Shown: positions 19,374 to 29,656, numbered from the stretch's first letter. The stretch: DNA of 64,000 nt from Saprospiraceae bacterium (GCA_016717105.1 JADKGF010000011.1:1-64000), one strand, 5' to 3'. The notes: a model not told the origin generated them from the sequence alone. Program-made: numbers and translations.

Positions 19374-20747
19374 ATGCAAGTTGTAAGAAAAAATGCTGAT
19401 GCTTTAAATATAACCATTGAGCTTACGCTGGAACCTTCAGATTATAGTGCCAAATTTGAAAGTGAAATCAAAAAACACAAAACTCAGTCTCAGATTAAGG
19501 GATTTAGAAAGGGAATGACGCCAGCCTCTGTGATCAAAAAAATGTATGGCAAATCTATTCTTTCCGATATAATCAACGATAGCCTCCAGGAGAAACTTTT
19601 TGCATATCTTGACGAAAACAAAATTAATTATTTAGGACAACCACTGCCTAACAGAGATGAAAATTTTGTGTTCAATCTTGATGTCAATAACCTACAGGAG
19701 TATAAATTTAGTTTTGATTTGGGTTTAGCACCTACTTTGGAAGTAAGTGGTGTTTCTTCATCTGATAAGTATGATTGTTTTGATATCTCAGTGCCTAATG
19801 ATACTGTAGATGAAGAATTTACAACAATGAGAAGGAGAAATGGAAAACGAGTAGAAGTTTCTAATGATATTCAGAACATGGATATGCTAAAACTTGATGC
19901 TGAAGAATTGGATGGAAATACAATAAAAGATGGTGGTTGGAAGACAAGCTTTACAGTTTTGGTTGACATTATCCACGATCAGGATGTCAAAAAGGAAATT
20001 CTAACTAAAAAATTAGGAGATAGTATCAATTTTGATATCTATAAGCTGGAAGATAAAGACGCTGCTCATATCGATAAATACCTGCTTAAAAGACCAGAAG
20101 ATATTGAGGTGGGTAATATGTTCACAGCAAAAATAAGTGAAGTATCAAGGATCGAGTTGGCTGAAATGGACGAGGCATTTTTCCAATCTTTTGGTGACGA
20201 ATCTGTAACTGATGAAGCGTCTGCAAAAGCCCTGATCGCTAAGGATATAAAGTCATATTATGATAATCAGGCCTTGCAATTTATGTATCGCGCAATAATG
20301 GATGCACTCCTTGAAAAAAATCAAGTAGATCTTCCTGAACAATTTTTGAGAAAATATCTCAAAGAAACCAATGAAAATGTATCTGATGAAGTTCTTAATG
20401 ATGAATTTGATGCTTTTGTTAAAAATTTGCGTTGGTCACTTATCAAATCGCAGCTGGCAAAAGAATATTCGATTGAAGTAGGAGAAGAAGATTTGAAAAA
20501 ACATTTTCTAAACTCTGTCATGTCCTATTTTAGGAATTACGGGAACATGGATTACTCTATGATTTCACAGACTGTTGATCGCCTGATGAAAGACAAGGAA
20601 CAAGTAAATAAAGCCTATGAAGAAATACTTGCAGACAAGCTGTTTTTAAGGATTGGCGAAATTGTCCAAAAAAACAAAATTGAAATAGGTTTGAATGAAT
20701 TTACAGAAAAAGTAAAAGAGCTGAACGCTAAAATTAACAATTTTTGA
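19374..20747 (+). CDS. tig: Trigger factor
   Basis: 457 residues, normal length, intact. A ribosome-bound chaperone and prolyl isomerase acting on nascent chains. Seen: N-terminal domain with 'IKGFRKGMTPASVIKKMYG', a variant of the GFRxGxxP ribosome-docking loop (residues 43-50). A central PPIase-like region is diverged, as usual in Bacteroidota, and the long helical C-terminal substrate cradle is rich in Lys/Glu. It precedes clpP and clpX in the same direction, the order also common in other bacteria, linking folding and ATP-dependent proteolysis. The 74-bp gap before clpP shows no obvious terminator. Confidence 0.92.
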   Translation: MQVVRKNADALNITIELTLEPSDYSAKFESEIKKHKTQSQIKGFRKGMTPASVIKKMYGKSILSDIINDSLQEKLFAYLDENKINYLGQPLPNRDENFVFNLDVNNLQEYKFSFDLGLAPTLEVSGVSSSDKYDCFDISVPNDTVDEEFTTMRRRNGKRVEVSNDIQNMDMLKLDAEELDGNTIKDGGWKTSFTVLVDIIHDQDVKKEILTKKLGDSINFDIYKLEDKDAAHIDKYLLKRPEDIEVGNMFTAKISEVSRIELAEMDEAFFQSFGDESVTDEASAKALIAKDIKSYYDNQALQFMYRAIMDALLEKNQVDLPEQFLRKYLKETNENVSDEVLNDEFDAFVKNLRWSLIKSQLAKEYSIEVGEEDLKKHFLNSVMSYFRNYGNMDYSMISQTVDRLMKDKEQVNKAYEEILADKLFLRIGEIVQKNKIEIGLNEFTEKVKELNAKINNF

Positions 20748-20821
20748 TTTGGGTTGTTATAATACAGATTTAGAAATAATTGTCTGAATTGATTTGTAAA
20801 CCATAAACAAAAATTTAATAC

Positions 20822-21520
20822 ATGTACTCAAACGATGAATTTAAGAAGTTTGCTGTAGGTCATTTAGGGATGAGCAGCATGCATCTGGACAAATATATGA
20901 CGCAAGCTACGCCAAATATTACCGGATTTACCCCTCAAGTTATTGAAGAACGACAAATGAATATTGTCGGCATGGATGTTTTTTCCCGATTGATGATGGA
21001 TCGTATCATTTTCATGGGCGTACCTGTCAATGATTATGTCGCTAATGTCATCCAAGCACAATTGCTTTTTTTAGAATCCACTGACCCAAAGAGAGATATT
21101 CAAATGTTTATAAATAGTCCAGGTGGATCGGTAATAGCTGGAATGGGGATTTATGATACCATGCAGTATGTTTCTCCTGACGTAGCCACTATTTGTACAG
21201 GTCTTGCAGCGTCTATGGGTGCAGTTTTGCTTTGTGCGGGTAAAACAGGAAAACGTACTTGTCTCCCACACTCTAGAGTGATGATACATCAGCCATCAGG
21301 TGGTATGCAAGGACAATTTACTGATATGGAGATTTCTTATAAACTTATCAAGCAGTTGCGTAATGAGTTATATGACATCATGGCTTTTCATACGGGTAAA
21401 ACATTCGAAGAAATCGAAAAAGATTCAGATAGAGACAATTGGATGACTGCGAATGAAGCTAAAGACTATGGTCTTGTAGATGAGGTATTGGATCGGAAAT
21501 CACAAACAAAGAAAGCCTAA
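20822..21520 (+). CDS. clpP: ATP-dependent Clp protease proteolytic subunit
   Basis: 232 residues; slightly long at the N-terminus, typical for this phylum. Serine peptidase S14. Catalytic Ser131 lies in 'CTGLAASMGAVLLCAG', His156 in 'SRVMIHQPSGG' and Asp205 in 'SDRDNWM'; all three are present. It forms the tetradecameric chamber fed by ClpX, encoded 22 bp downstream. Trigger factor lies 74 bp upstream, so a tig-clpP-clpX unit is likely. Confidence 0.96.
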   Translation: MYSNDEFKKFAVGHLGMSSMHLDKYMTQATPNITGFTPQVIEERQMNIVGMDVFSRLMMDRIIFMGVPVNDYVANVIQAQLLFLESTDPKRDIQMFINSPGGSVIAGMGIYDTMQYVSPDVATICTGLAASMGAVLLCAGKTGKRTCLPHSRVMIHQPSGGMQGQFTDMEISYKLIKQLRNELYDIMAFHTGKTFEEIEKDSDRDNWMTANEAKDYGLVDEVLDRKSQTKKA

Positions 21521-21542
21521 TCCACCTTTAAACCAAAATCGA

Positions 21543-22787
21543 ATGTCAAAGTATAAAGAAAATATAAAGTGTTCTTTTTGTGGTAAGGACAAGCGAGATG
21601 CAATGATGCTTATAGCGGGCATCGATGGTCATATTTGCGAAGCTTGTGTCGAACAGGCACATGATATCATCTCAGATGAATTGAAAACTGGTAAGAGAAA
21701 ACCAGCAAAAGATAATTTTATTGGTTTGCCGGCAAATGTGACTCCTGTGCAGATCAAAACCTTTTTAGATCAATACGTCATCGGCCAAATTGATGCTAAA
21801 AAATTTTTGGCAGTAGCCGTGTATAATCATTACAAAAGGTTGATGAACAATAAGCCTGGTGAAGTCGAAATTGAAAAGTCAAACATCATATTGGTAGGAG
21901 AGACAGGCACTGGAAAAACGTTGCTCGCCAAAACAATTGCAAAATTTCTGGAAGTACCTTTTGCAATCGTCGATGCGACTGTATTTACAGAAGCTGGTTA
22001 CGTAGGAGAAGATGTGGAGAGTATGCTGAGCAGACTGCTACATGCCTGCGATTTTAATGTCGAAGCGGCCCAAAGAGGTATTGTATATATCGATGAAATA
22101 GATAAAATAGCCCGCAAAAGTGACAATCCATCGATCACAAGAGATGTTTCAGGCGAAGGTGTCCAGCAGGCGCTTTTGAAAATGCTAGAAGGTACCGAAG
22201 TGAATGTTCCACCTTATGGAGGCAGGAAGCATCCTGAGCAAAAAATGATAAAAATAGATACTTCTAATATATTATTTATCTGTGGTGGCGCTTTTGCAGG
22301 GATCGAACGTGTGATTTCTAGAAGATTGAATACCCAAGTAATTGGATATAATGGTGATCAAAAGGAGAATATAGATAGGGAAAATATGTTGAAATATATC
22401 ACCCATCAAGATTTGAAAAATTATGGACTCATCCCTGAGCTTATAGGCCGTATGCCTGTTTTGACTTATCTTGAGCCATTGGATAAACCGACTTTGATTT
22501 CTATTCTCACGGAGCCCAAAAATGCATTATTGAAGCAATATTCTAAGCTATTTGAGTTGGAAGGTATAAAATTGGTATTTGATGATGAATCCATCGACTT
22601 GATTGCTGATAAAGCGATGGAGTACAAACTTGGAGCCAGAGGATTAAGATCATTATGTGAAGCAATATTGACTGATGCGATGTACGAACTTCCATCACAC
22701 AAAGACGTAAAAGAATTTGTAGTGGACAAATTGTATGTAGAAGATAAGCTCAATAAAAATGCCATCAAAAAATTGATCGCAGCATAG
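21543..22787 (+). CDS. clpX: ATP-dependent Clp protease ATP-binding subunit ClpX
   Basis: 414 residues from the ATG at 21543; an upstream in-frame ATG overlaps clpP and is rejected. AAA+ unfoldase that recognises substrates and threads them into ClpP. Seen: N-terminal zinc domain with 'CSFCGKDK' and 'CEACVEQA'; Walker A 'GETGTGKT' near residue 118; Walker B 'IVYIDEIDKIAR'; sensor region 'ELIGRMPVLTYLEPL'; and the ClpX-type C-terminus 'YKLGARGLRS'. The ClpP-docking IGF-type loop is not identified by eye. The gene lies 22 bp after clpP. Confidence 0.97.
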   Translation: MSKYKENIKCSFCGKDKRDAMMLIAGIDGHICEACVEQAHDIISDELKTGKRKPAKDNFIGLPANVTPVQIKTFLDQYVIGQIDAKKFLAVAVYNHYKRLMNNKPGEVEIEKSNIILVGETGTGKTLLAKTIAKFLEVPFAIVDATVFTEAGYVGEDVESMLSRLLHACDFNVEAAQRGIVYIDEIDKIARKSDNPSITRDVSGEGVQQALLKMLEGTEVNVPPYGGRKHPEQKMIKIDTSNILFICGGAFAGIERVISRRLNTQVIGYNGDQKENIDRENMLKYITHQDLKNYGLIPELIGRMPVLTYLEPLDKPTLISILTEPKNALLKQYSKLFELEGIKLVFDDESIDLIADKAMEYKLGARGLRSLCEAILTDAMYELPSHKDVKEFVVDKLYVEDKLNKNAIKKLIAA

Positions 22788-23036
22788 GATTATTTACAAA
22801 ATATTAGAGTATTGTAATATAGGATCAAGGTTATTTAGCTTGAAACTGTATATTATTACCTTTTGTGATTTTGCTTTATCTTATCTTTTCATATGATTAA
22901 GTGATCTTCCAAATATTTAATAATTCCACATTTCAACACATTTGAATCTCAATCTGAAATTGGGTGATACCCATTTTTTTTACTTCCAAGGTAACATTTT
23001 GAGATGAAATTCTGTTTTTATTCTAAATGATTGTCA

Positions 23037-23737
23037 ATGAGAAAGTTGAATTTTGTTTTTCTTCTGTTGATTCCTGTATTTATTTTCGCTCAACCCGATT
23101 ATACTACCTGGGATAAGTTTCTTAAAAAACATGTGTCTGCATCTGGGTATGTGGACTATAACGCCATAAAAGCAGAAAAGAATACTTTACAACAAATAAC
23201 TCAACAATTTTCAGCTCAAACGAAAGTGGATTTGTGGACAAAAAATGAAGGTTTGGCTTTTTGGATAAATACATACAATGCATATACAATACAACTGATA
23301 GTAGATAATTTCCTATCTCAAGCATTCAAGATCTTGACAAAGGTAAGACTTGGGATGTAAAGCGTATAACCGTCAATGGCAAAAAGTATTCATTAAACAA
23401 TATTGAAAATGATATAATAAGAAAGCAATTCAAGGATCCACGGATTCACTTTGCCTTAAATTGTGGCGCTATTTCATGTCCACCTCTATTGAACAAGGCA
23501 TACTTACCAAAGACGCTTGATGTACAATTAGAAACACAAACCAAAAACTTTTTTACCAATAAATTGTATCAACAAATAAGTCCAACCACAGCAAAAATTT
23601 CAAAAATAATGGATTGGTATAAAAGTGATTTTGGCAATATTGTGAATTTTATCAATAAATACGCTATTGTCAAAGTAAGTATTAAAACAAAAATTGAATA
23701 TTTGCCTTATGATTGGGCTTTAAACATTAAAAAATAG
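23037..23737 (+). CDS. DUF547-family exported protein, one frameshift
   Basis: About 233 residues joined through one shift near 23308. Start at ATG 23037; an in-frame TTG lies six bases earlier. Signal peptide 'KLNFVFLLLIPVFIFAQ'. DUF547 signatures are visible: 'VDYNAIKAEKNTLQQ', 'FWINTYNAYTIQLIVDN', then 'DPRIHFALNCGAISCPPL' and the closing 'WYKSDFG'. The family has no firmly established biochemical role that I know of. msrA starts 6 bp downstream, suggesting cotranscription of two exported proteins. The 243-bp gap before it shows nothing distinct. Confidence 0.8.
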
Positions 23738-23743
23738 TGCATT

Positions 23744-24385
23744 ATGAAAGCTTTATTTTTATTTTTTATAATATTTGTAGGTATTTTTTCCTGTGCACAA
23801 ACAAAATCTAAAACAATGGACACAAATTCAATAGGAAAAGTTCAAGTTGATTTAAAAGATAAAGCTATTGCGACCTTTGCAGGTGGCTGTTTTTGGTGCA
23901 CGGAGACTATTTTTGAAAGCATTAAAGGTGTCCATGAGGTAGTTTCGGGCTATTCAGGTGGTACAGAAAGCAATCCAACTTACGAAAAAGTAGGTAATGG
24001 TGAGACTTCTCATGCAGAGGCATTTCAAGTTTATTATGATCCAGCAGAAGTTTCATATCAAGACTTGGTTAGGGTATTTTTTGCATCTATAGATCCTACA
24101 ATAGTGAATGGACAAGGGCCTGATCGAGGTGCTCAATATAGAACAATTGCATTTTATAATACAGATGCAGAAAAAGCAATAATAGAAGAGAAAATTAGAG
24201 ATTTATCTGCAGAATTTAATAAACCAATCGCAACCCAAGTTGTAAAATTTGATAAGTTTTATCAAGCAGAAGACTATCATCAAGATTTTGTCAGACGCAA
24301 TCCCAATCAACCATATGTTCGAGCCGAGAGCATACCCAGAAGAGAAAGAACTTTGGCTAAAGTCAAGGATTTGGTAAAGAATTGA
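23744..24385 (+). CDS. msrA: Peptide methionine-S-oxide reductase, lipoprotein form
   Basis: 213 residues. The N-terminus is a lipoprotein signal with lipobox 'GIFSC', placing the enzyme in the periplasm or on a membrane. The catalytic 'ATFAGGCFWCTETIF' motif is intact, as are 'VVSGYSGGTESNPTYEKV' and 'DPTIVNGQGPDRGAQYRT'. It reduces methionine-S-sulfoxide, repairing oxidised exported proteins. No fused MsrB domain is present. The upstream DUF547 gene is 6 bp away; the minus-strand operon converges 21 bp downstream. Confidence 0.95.
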   Translation: MKALFLFFIIFVGIFSCAQTKSKTMDTNSIGKVQVDLKDKAIATFAGGCFWCTETIFESIKGVHEVVSGYSGGTESNPTYEKVGNGETSHAEAFQVYYDPAEVSYQDLVRVFFASIDPTIVNGQGPDRGAQYRTIAFYNTDAEKAIIEEKIRDLSAEFNKPIATQVVKFDKFYQAEDYHQDFVRRNPNQPYVRAESIPRRERTLAKVKDLVKN

Positions 24386-24406
24386 CAATTTTCTTCAAGA
24401 AATTCT

Positions 24407-24721
24407 TCAATTGATTTTACGTTGTAACGTAATGACCTCATCATTCTGTACGATAGATACCACTGCACAATGACTCGGATACGTCATGGAAAATGCAGCT
24501 TGCTCATCAAATATTTTACCATCCAATATTTCAAAAATCCCATCACATTCCACGATTCCAGCGTCGCTATATCGGACCACGTGCCACACTTTCCCGCTAA
24601 GGGGAGAAATATAAAACCATGATCCTGCGCCCTCACCAGCCAACCATTGGCAAGACGATGGAATGCAGTCAGGCATCACAGGCCTTGGCAAAGTATTAGA
24701 AGTTTTGATATTCCAATTCAT
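24407..24721 (-). CDS. Uncharacterised ~104-residue protein ending the NRDE operon
   Basis: 104 residues from the ATG at 24721; an upstream in-frame start exists but runs deeper into the preceding gene. Features: 'CQWLAGEGAGSWFYISPL', 'RYSDAGIVECDGIF' and 'YPSHCAVVSIVQN', a compact beta-rich pattern with conserved-looking Cys, Gly and Trp. No signal peptide. It overlaps the preceding gene by 26 bp in another frame, the last of four overlapping genes. I associate such sequences with conserved Bacteroidota DUF proteins, possibly DUF6695, but cannot confirm which. Function unknown. Confidence 0.65.
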   Translation of the reverse strand: MNWNIKTSNTLPRPVMPDCIPSSCQWLAGEGAGSWFYISPLSGKVWHVVRYSDAGIVECDGIFEILDGKIFDEQAAFSMTYPSHCAVVSIVQNDEVITLQRKIN

Positions 24722-25370
24722 AGTTGTTTGTTGCTTTTGATGGTAAAGTTTCACTTTTGTCTTTAGTATATACATTGCCTAATCCATTCACAATGCCTAT
24801 CGGCGACGGACTGATGAGCCAAGGAAGTCTGATAGCAATCTTTCGCAGAGGCGAGATATGGCATTTCTGTACTATCGTATGGACAAATCGACTGCAATTC
24901 GTACCACCTTGCACGAAAGGACCATAAGGAATAAATACCTTTTGTTGAAGCGCCTTGGCGGAGGTATGTATTTCTTGGAAATTGCAGCTGACGACGGAGG
25001 CATAGATCTGACCAGTACCGTGGCACGATGGATTAGCGAGCAATTCATTCAGAATAGCATCCAAGTTGGTGATTTTTCCTTTAGAAATATGAGCCTGAGT
25101 ATGGACAGCCAAATCGTGATCCGACCACACATCTCTCACGCGGCCATATCCAGCTGGCGCATGATATCTTCCAAAATCAAAATAATGACACGAACCTTGC
25201 GAAGCATCCACGATTACGATGGCGGCATGGCCTATTTTATAATAATTATTCTGATTGATACCCATGAGCCTCAATATCCCATCATACCAAGCTCCTGCTT
25301 GCTTGCAATATGTCTCTGGCCACGCGAGCGCTATGACAAAACCTGTCTGCATAATGGAATATTTATACAT
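24696..25370 (-). CDS. Uncharacterised protein with papain/NlpC-like Cys-His pattern
   Basis: 224 residues; an alternative start is the Met seven codons in (25352). Conserved-looking blocks are 'ALAWPETYCKQAGAWYD', 'GHAAIVIVDA', 'CHYFDFGRYHAPAGYGRVR' and 'YGPFVQGGTNCSRFVHTIV'. The order GHAA ... DFGRYH ... NCSRF hints at a permuted NlpC/P60-like fold with a Cys/His pair, but this is only inference. Its start overlaps the NRDE gene by 40 bp and its end overlaps the next gene by 26 bp. No signal peptide, so cytoplasmic. Confidence 0.65.
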   Translation of the reverse strand: MYKYSIMQTGFVIALAWPETYCKQAGAWYDGILRLMGINQNNYYKIGHAAIVIVDASQGSCHYFDFGRYHAPAGYGRVRDVWSDHDLAVHTQAHISKGKITNLDAILNELLANPSCHGTGQIYASVVSCNFQEIHTSAKALQQKVFIPYGPFVQGGTNCSRFVHTIVQKCHISPLRKIAIRLPWLISPSPIGIVNGLGNVYTKDKSETLPSKATNNYELEYQNF

Positions 25371-26062
25371 GAATCTTGGCCGTTGATCAGGTCGTGATAT
25401 TGCATCTCCAATTGTCCAGCATGGTATTGTACTTGAGTGACGCTGACCGTTTGCAGGCCATTATCTCGTTGCATGACGATGTCATTTTGCACATCATCGG
25501 TATGTTTGCTAGTGTGAAAAGCACGTAAATAGTCAGCATCGATGATTGATTTTTCCTTAATCCACTGCTCAAACCATGTCTTTCGACTTTCTCTCTGTGT
25601 CTTGCCGTATAGCGTAGCGGATGCCCACAACTTTGGAACGTTAGGATTGATGTTTTCAATATATTTTTGATCGCCATCCCAGCGCAATTGATGGATATTC
25701 AGCACATTAGATGAGTCAAACATCAATAGTGTAAAAGGTGCAACTTGGGAGCAATCCAGTTTTTCTATGAAAGCACTTGCATTTTGATAATTAAAATAAT
25801 CCAATAATACCTGGCCGCGACTGACGACGTAAGTATCTTTAGATTTGAATGTGTCGAAAGCACCATTCAGCAAGCATGCAACCTGACCACGCTCTGATGC
25901 AGCAATCCAAGTACCACCAGCTAAGATATCTTTAGGAAATACTAGGTCTTGACCATGTAGATGATAGGTCGCTGGCGGAAGCGTCTTCCTGACCTTCGAC
26001 TCATCTCTACTAGAAGTTAGGATGAAGCCTGACTTGGTGGGCATATAGCTTACTGTGCACAT
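25331..26062 (-). CDS. NRDE/TANGO2-family protein
   Basis: 243 residues. It begins 'MCTVSYMPTKSGFILTSSRD' with an N-terminal Cys and the N-R-D-E-type motif ('SSRDES'), then 'GGTWIAASERGQVACLLNG', both hallmarks of the NRDE (TANGO2) family with an Ntn-hydrolase-like start. Eukaryotic TANGO2 has been linked to haem and lipid handling; bacterial roles are unsettled. It overlaps the DinB-like gene by 13 bp upstream and the next gene by 40 bp downstream, so the four are clearly one translationally coupled operon. Confidence 0.85.
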   Translation of the reverse strand: MCTVSYMPTKSGFILTSSRDESKVRKTLPPATYHLHGQDLVFPKDILAGGTWIAASERGQVACLLNGAFDTFKSKDTYVVSRGQVLLDYFNYQNASAFIEKLDCSQVAPFTLLMFDSSNVLNIHQLRWDGDQKYIENINPNVPKLWASATLYGKTQRESRKTWFEQWIKEKSIIDADYLRAFHTSKHTDDVQNDIVMQRDNGLQTVSVTQVQYHAGQLEMQYHDLINGQDSCINIPLCRQVLS

Positions 26063-26559
26063 GATTCACTCCTATTTCTGATAGTGGATGGCGCGACGCC
26101 AAAGTTTGCACCTACTTTTTCGATGATGGATTGATCGATGGTAGCTACCTTAATCAGGGCCATATGGTGAATAGCATGTTCAAGACAATAAACTAATTCG
26201 CGTTCTACAGAGCTTTGGATGATAATTTCATGATTTTCTTCGTCGCCAAAGTTTCCAATGAGTTGGATATGCATGCTGGATGGTAAGATACTTATATTGG
26301 AAACCATTTTATCTAATTTATTTATTGCAAAATTGAGATCTGTCTCCAATAATACATCGCGTTCTCTCTGGTCATAATTTATCTCTCCATGGTGTACACC
26401 CTTCAATAAACAAAGGTAAAACTCCAGAATATGCCTGACGTGTTGGCCGATGCTTGCACCTGATAATGAGTCACAAGGGTACACATATTGCTCATTTGTC
26501 AATTTGTTCAAAAATGTTTTTATTTCTCTAAGATTAGCAATACAATATGAAACCAGCAT
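26050..26559 (-). CDS. DinB-like four-helix protein, first gene of the NRDE operon
   Basis: 169 residues, all helical. 'GASIGQHVRHILEFYLCLLK' and 'LVYCLEHAIHHMALIKV' give the two His positions of the DinB/YfiT metal-binding fold, and 'INYDQRERD' sits between them. It is followed with a 13-bp overlap by the NRDE protein, a pairing that suggests linked function. The fold often acts as a thiol S-transferase; substrate unknown. Confidence 0.75.
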   Translation of the reverse strand: MLVSYCIANLREIKTFLNKLTNEQYVYPCDSLSGASIGQHVRHILEFYLCLLKGVHHGEINYDQRERDVLLETDLNFAINKLDKMVSNISILPSSMHIQLIGNFGDEENHEIIIQSSVERELVYCLEHAIHHMALIKVATIDQSIIEKVGANFGVAPSTIRNRSESCAQ

Positions 26560-26869
26560 AAATGTTATATATAATATGTATTTGATAAAAATAAATCAAT
26601 AGTAACTTTAAATATGTCGTGAAGATATTACAAACCTGACAAAACCTGTACAAAATAGTTTAAACAATTAGAATTTTATAAATATAGAATTTTTTAAACA
26701 TTTGTAATTTTTAGCATATTGATATTACTAAGACTTATCATGCCATTAACAATTTGACAATTTTCATGAAATTCGTATCTTTACAATAAATTGGAATTCA
26801 AAAAGGATATAGTGATCCTTTCTTGATGGTAAAATAAGAAAATAAATAAGGTGTTTTGCAGACTAATTA
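26560..26869. other. Divergent intergenic region
   Basis: 310 bp between the minus-strand DinB operon and the plus-strand oxidoreductase. It is AT-rich, with a TATCTTTA sequence at 26774-26781 that resembles a -7 box on the plus strand. No gene, hairpin or repeat of note. Confidence 0.5.
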
Positions 26870-28227
26870 TTGACTAATTGTAATGTTTTGAAAATCATAA
26901 TCATAGGAAATGGGATAGCAGGGACAACTGCTGCGAGGTACATTAGAAAAAATAGCGACCATGAGATCACCATGATTTCAGGAGAGACCGAATATCCATT
27001 TTCTCGGACGTCGTTTATGTATATTTTCATGGGTCATGTGAGATTTCAAGATACAAAGCTCTATGAAGATTGGTTTTGGACAAAAAATCGCATTGACATA
27101 ATAAAAGCTTGGGTAAAAAGTATCAATCCTTCTGATAAGTCAATTACTTTAGACAATGGTACTATGTTAAATTACGACAAACTCATCATAGCTTCTGGAT
27201 CAAAACCAAATAAATTTTCTTGGCCTGGTCAAGATTTACAAGGTGTACAAGGATTATATCATTTGCAAGATCTTGAACGTATGGAAACAGCGACTCAAAA
27301 TGGTATAAAGCGTGCTGTCATCGTAGGTGGCGGATTGATTGGCATTGAGATGGCCGAGATGTTTCATAGTCGCCATATACCTGTGACATTTTTGGTTAGA
27401 GAAAGTAGTTTTTGGAATGCGATACTTCCAGCTGAAGAGTCTGATATAATAAACAATCACATCCATGCACATGGGATTGATTTGAAATTGGGAGAAGAAT
27501 TACAAGAGATCAATGGGGAAAACGGAAAAGTCAAAAGTGTCATTTGCAAAAACTCCGGCGAACAAATTCCTTGTGATTTTGTAGGATTGACTGTAGGCGT
27601 TAGCCCTAATATCGACATTCTAAAAGCATCTGAAATAAGGACAAATAAAGGAATTGTTGTCGATGCATATTTGCAAACTTCTATTTCAGATATATATGCA
27701 ATTGGAGATTGTGCTGAATTATCTCACCCAGATGCAGGTCGTAAGTCAATAGAAGCTGTATGGTACACGGGCGAATGATGGGCAAAACTGTAGCACAAAC
27801 CAATTGCGACAAACCGACAAAATACAATCCTGGCATCTGGTTCAATTCTGCCAAGTTTTTTGATATAGAGTATCAAGTATATGGTGACATTCCAACAAAT
27901 ATACCCGGAAATATCACCAGTTTATATTGGCAACATCCATCTGAAAATAAATCCATACGTATCAATTTTGAGAAATCATCAGGTGCAGTCACTGGTTTCA
28001 ATCTGTTAGGCATAAGATACAGACATGTAGTTTGTGAGAAGTGGATAAGAGACAAAACACATATAGAAATTGTCATTGAAAATCTCTCATTAGCCAATTT
28101 CGATCCTGAGTTTTTTGATCAGTATGAAGGCGCATTTCTAGAAATGTATAATCAGAAAAGTGGTAAATCGCTGACTTTGAAATCGAAAAGAAAACTGAGC
28201 ATGGTGACGAAGTTTTTATTTGGGTGA
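26870..28227 (+). CDS. FAD/NAD(P)-dependent oxidoreductase, one frameshift
   Basis: About 450 residues with one shift near 27770. The dinucleotide fold begins at 'KIIIIGNGIAGTTAARYIRK', so translation probably starts at TTG 26870 or TTG 26888; no ATG is near. Further motifs are 'LIIASGSKPNKF', a second nucleotide fold 'RAVIVGGGLIGIEMAEMF' and 'ISDIYAIGDCAEL'. The layout is that of pyridine nucleotide-disulfide oxidoreductases of the nitrite-reductase/rubredoxin-reductase type, without a redox CxxxxC. The C-terminal ~150 residues form an extra domain. A membrane polyferredoxin gene follows 73 bp downstream, so the two probably form an electron-transfer pair. Confidence 0.75.
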
Positions 28228-28300
28228 TGGAAATTTTTTAAAAAATGAACTTATTAGAAGTATTAAGAAAATAATTTATTTACAGTAAAATCTCCAAACA

Positions 28301-29656
28301 ATGCAACCACACAAATCCATATCTCTAACAGCTCATCATAATACTGAAAGCCTGAAAACAGGTCAGAAAGTGGCTTTAGCATTTGTAGGATTTGGTTTAT
28401 TAATATTGATGGTTTATTGGCTTAGTTTTCGGTCAGATGAAGCAGCATTATGGCTTTGGGCATCCATAGGATTAATTTCCACTGGCTCGTTATGGTACAC
28501 TTATGCTCAATATAAAAATACGTTACCAGGTATCAAAAACAACCAAAATTGGTTCGTTTCACTGACATCACGAGGTACTTACGCTTGGATATTGGCTGTT
28601 TTTTTGACCGGATTTTATGTGCTACTATATTGGTTTCCACATCTCTTAGGACAAGGAACAAATGGTATGAAAAATACTGGTCTTGTAGCGCTTTTTGATC
28701 CACTTAGTATTGCGATGAAAAGGAAATCTAGCAAGCCAGTGGTTTGTCTATGGTACGCTTTATACCTTGACGATTCTATTGATGGGCGTAAAGTTTATAT
28801 ACAAATATCGACACAATAAATATCAAATATATCGGACCACATCTGTCATTTTTTTCCAGACGGCATTGGCTTTTATTCTGCCTGAGATCATGCAAAGCCT
28901 GAACAAACCATACTATGATTTCAAAAATATCTGGCCGCTCAATTATTATTTCTTTTTGATTGGAATATAGATGCCATGCTTGCAGCAGGTACTTTCGGCT
29001 ATTTTATGCTGTTTTGGGGCATTATTTCTTTTTTGGTGATAACGCCTGTTTTGACCTATTATTTTGGTAAAAGATGGTATTGTTCTTGGGTATGTGGATG
29101 TGGCGGACTGGCAGAGACAGCAGGTGATCCATTTAGACACTTATCCGACAAATCGCTCAAAGCTTGGAAGGTAGAACGTTGGATGATACACAGCGTTTTG
29201 GTTTTTGTCACGCTAATGACAATCGCGGTTTTGGTAGCAAGATTTACTGGTTTTAAAAATATATTTTTGATAGACAGCGGTACATTGAGCAGTTGGTATG
29301 GATTTTTTATCGGTGCAGCCTTCTCTGGTGTAGTTGGTGTAGGTTTTTATCCCTTGCTTGGAAGTAGAGTTTGGTGTAGATTTGGATGCCCAATGGCGGC
29401 ATATCTGGGTATTTTACAGCGATTTACCATCAAATTGCCTTGGAACAAAGAAGCTAAACGGATGTCAAAATTTCGTATCACGACCAATGGTAGCCAATGT
29501 ATCTCTTGTGGCAATTGTTCGACTTACTGCGAAATGGGTATCGATGTCAAAGCTTATGCTCAACGTCAAGAAGATATAATACGGGCATCTTGTGTAGGTT
29601 GTGGTGTGTGTAGTGCGGTATGTCCGAGAGGAGTTTTAAGATTAGAGAATTTGTAG
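28301..29656 (+). CDS. Membrane-bound 4Fe-4S polyferredoxin (NapH/CcoG-like), two frameshifts
   Basis: About 452 residues; shifts near 28720 and 28965 restore one frame. Five to six membrane helices alternate with loops holding 'WYCSWVCGCGGLAE' and 'VWCRFGCPMAAYLG', the twin Cys motifs of NapH/CcoG/NosR-type proteins. Two ferredoxin motifs close the protein: 'CISCGNCSTYCEMGI' and 'CVGCGVCSAVCPRG'. It probably shuttles electrons between the quinone pool or a periplasmic partner and the upstream FAD protein. No nap, nos or cytochrome oxidase genes lie nearby, so the acceptor is unknown. Confidence 0.8.
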
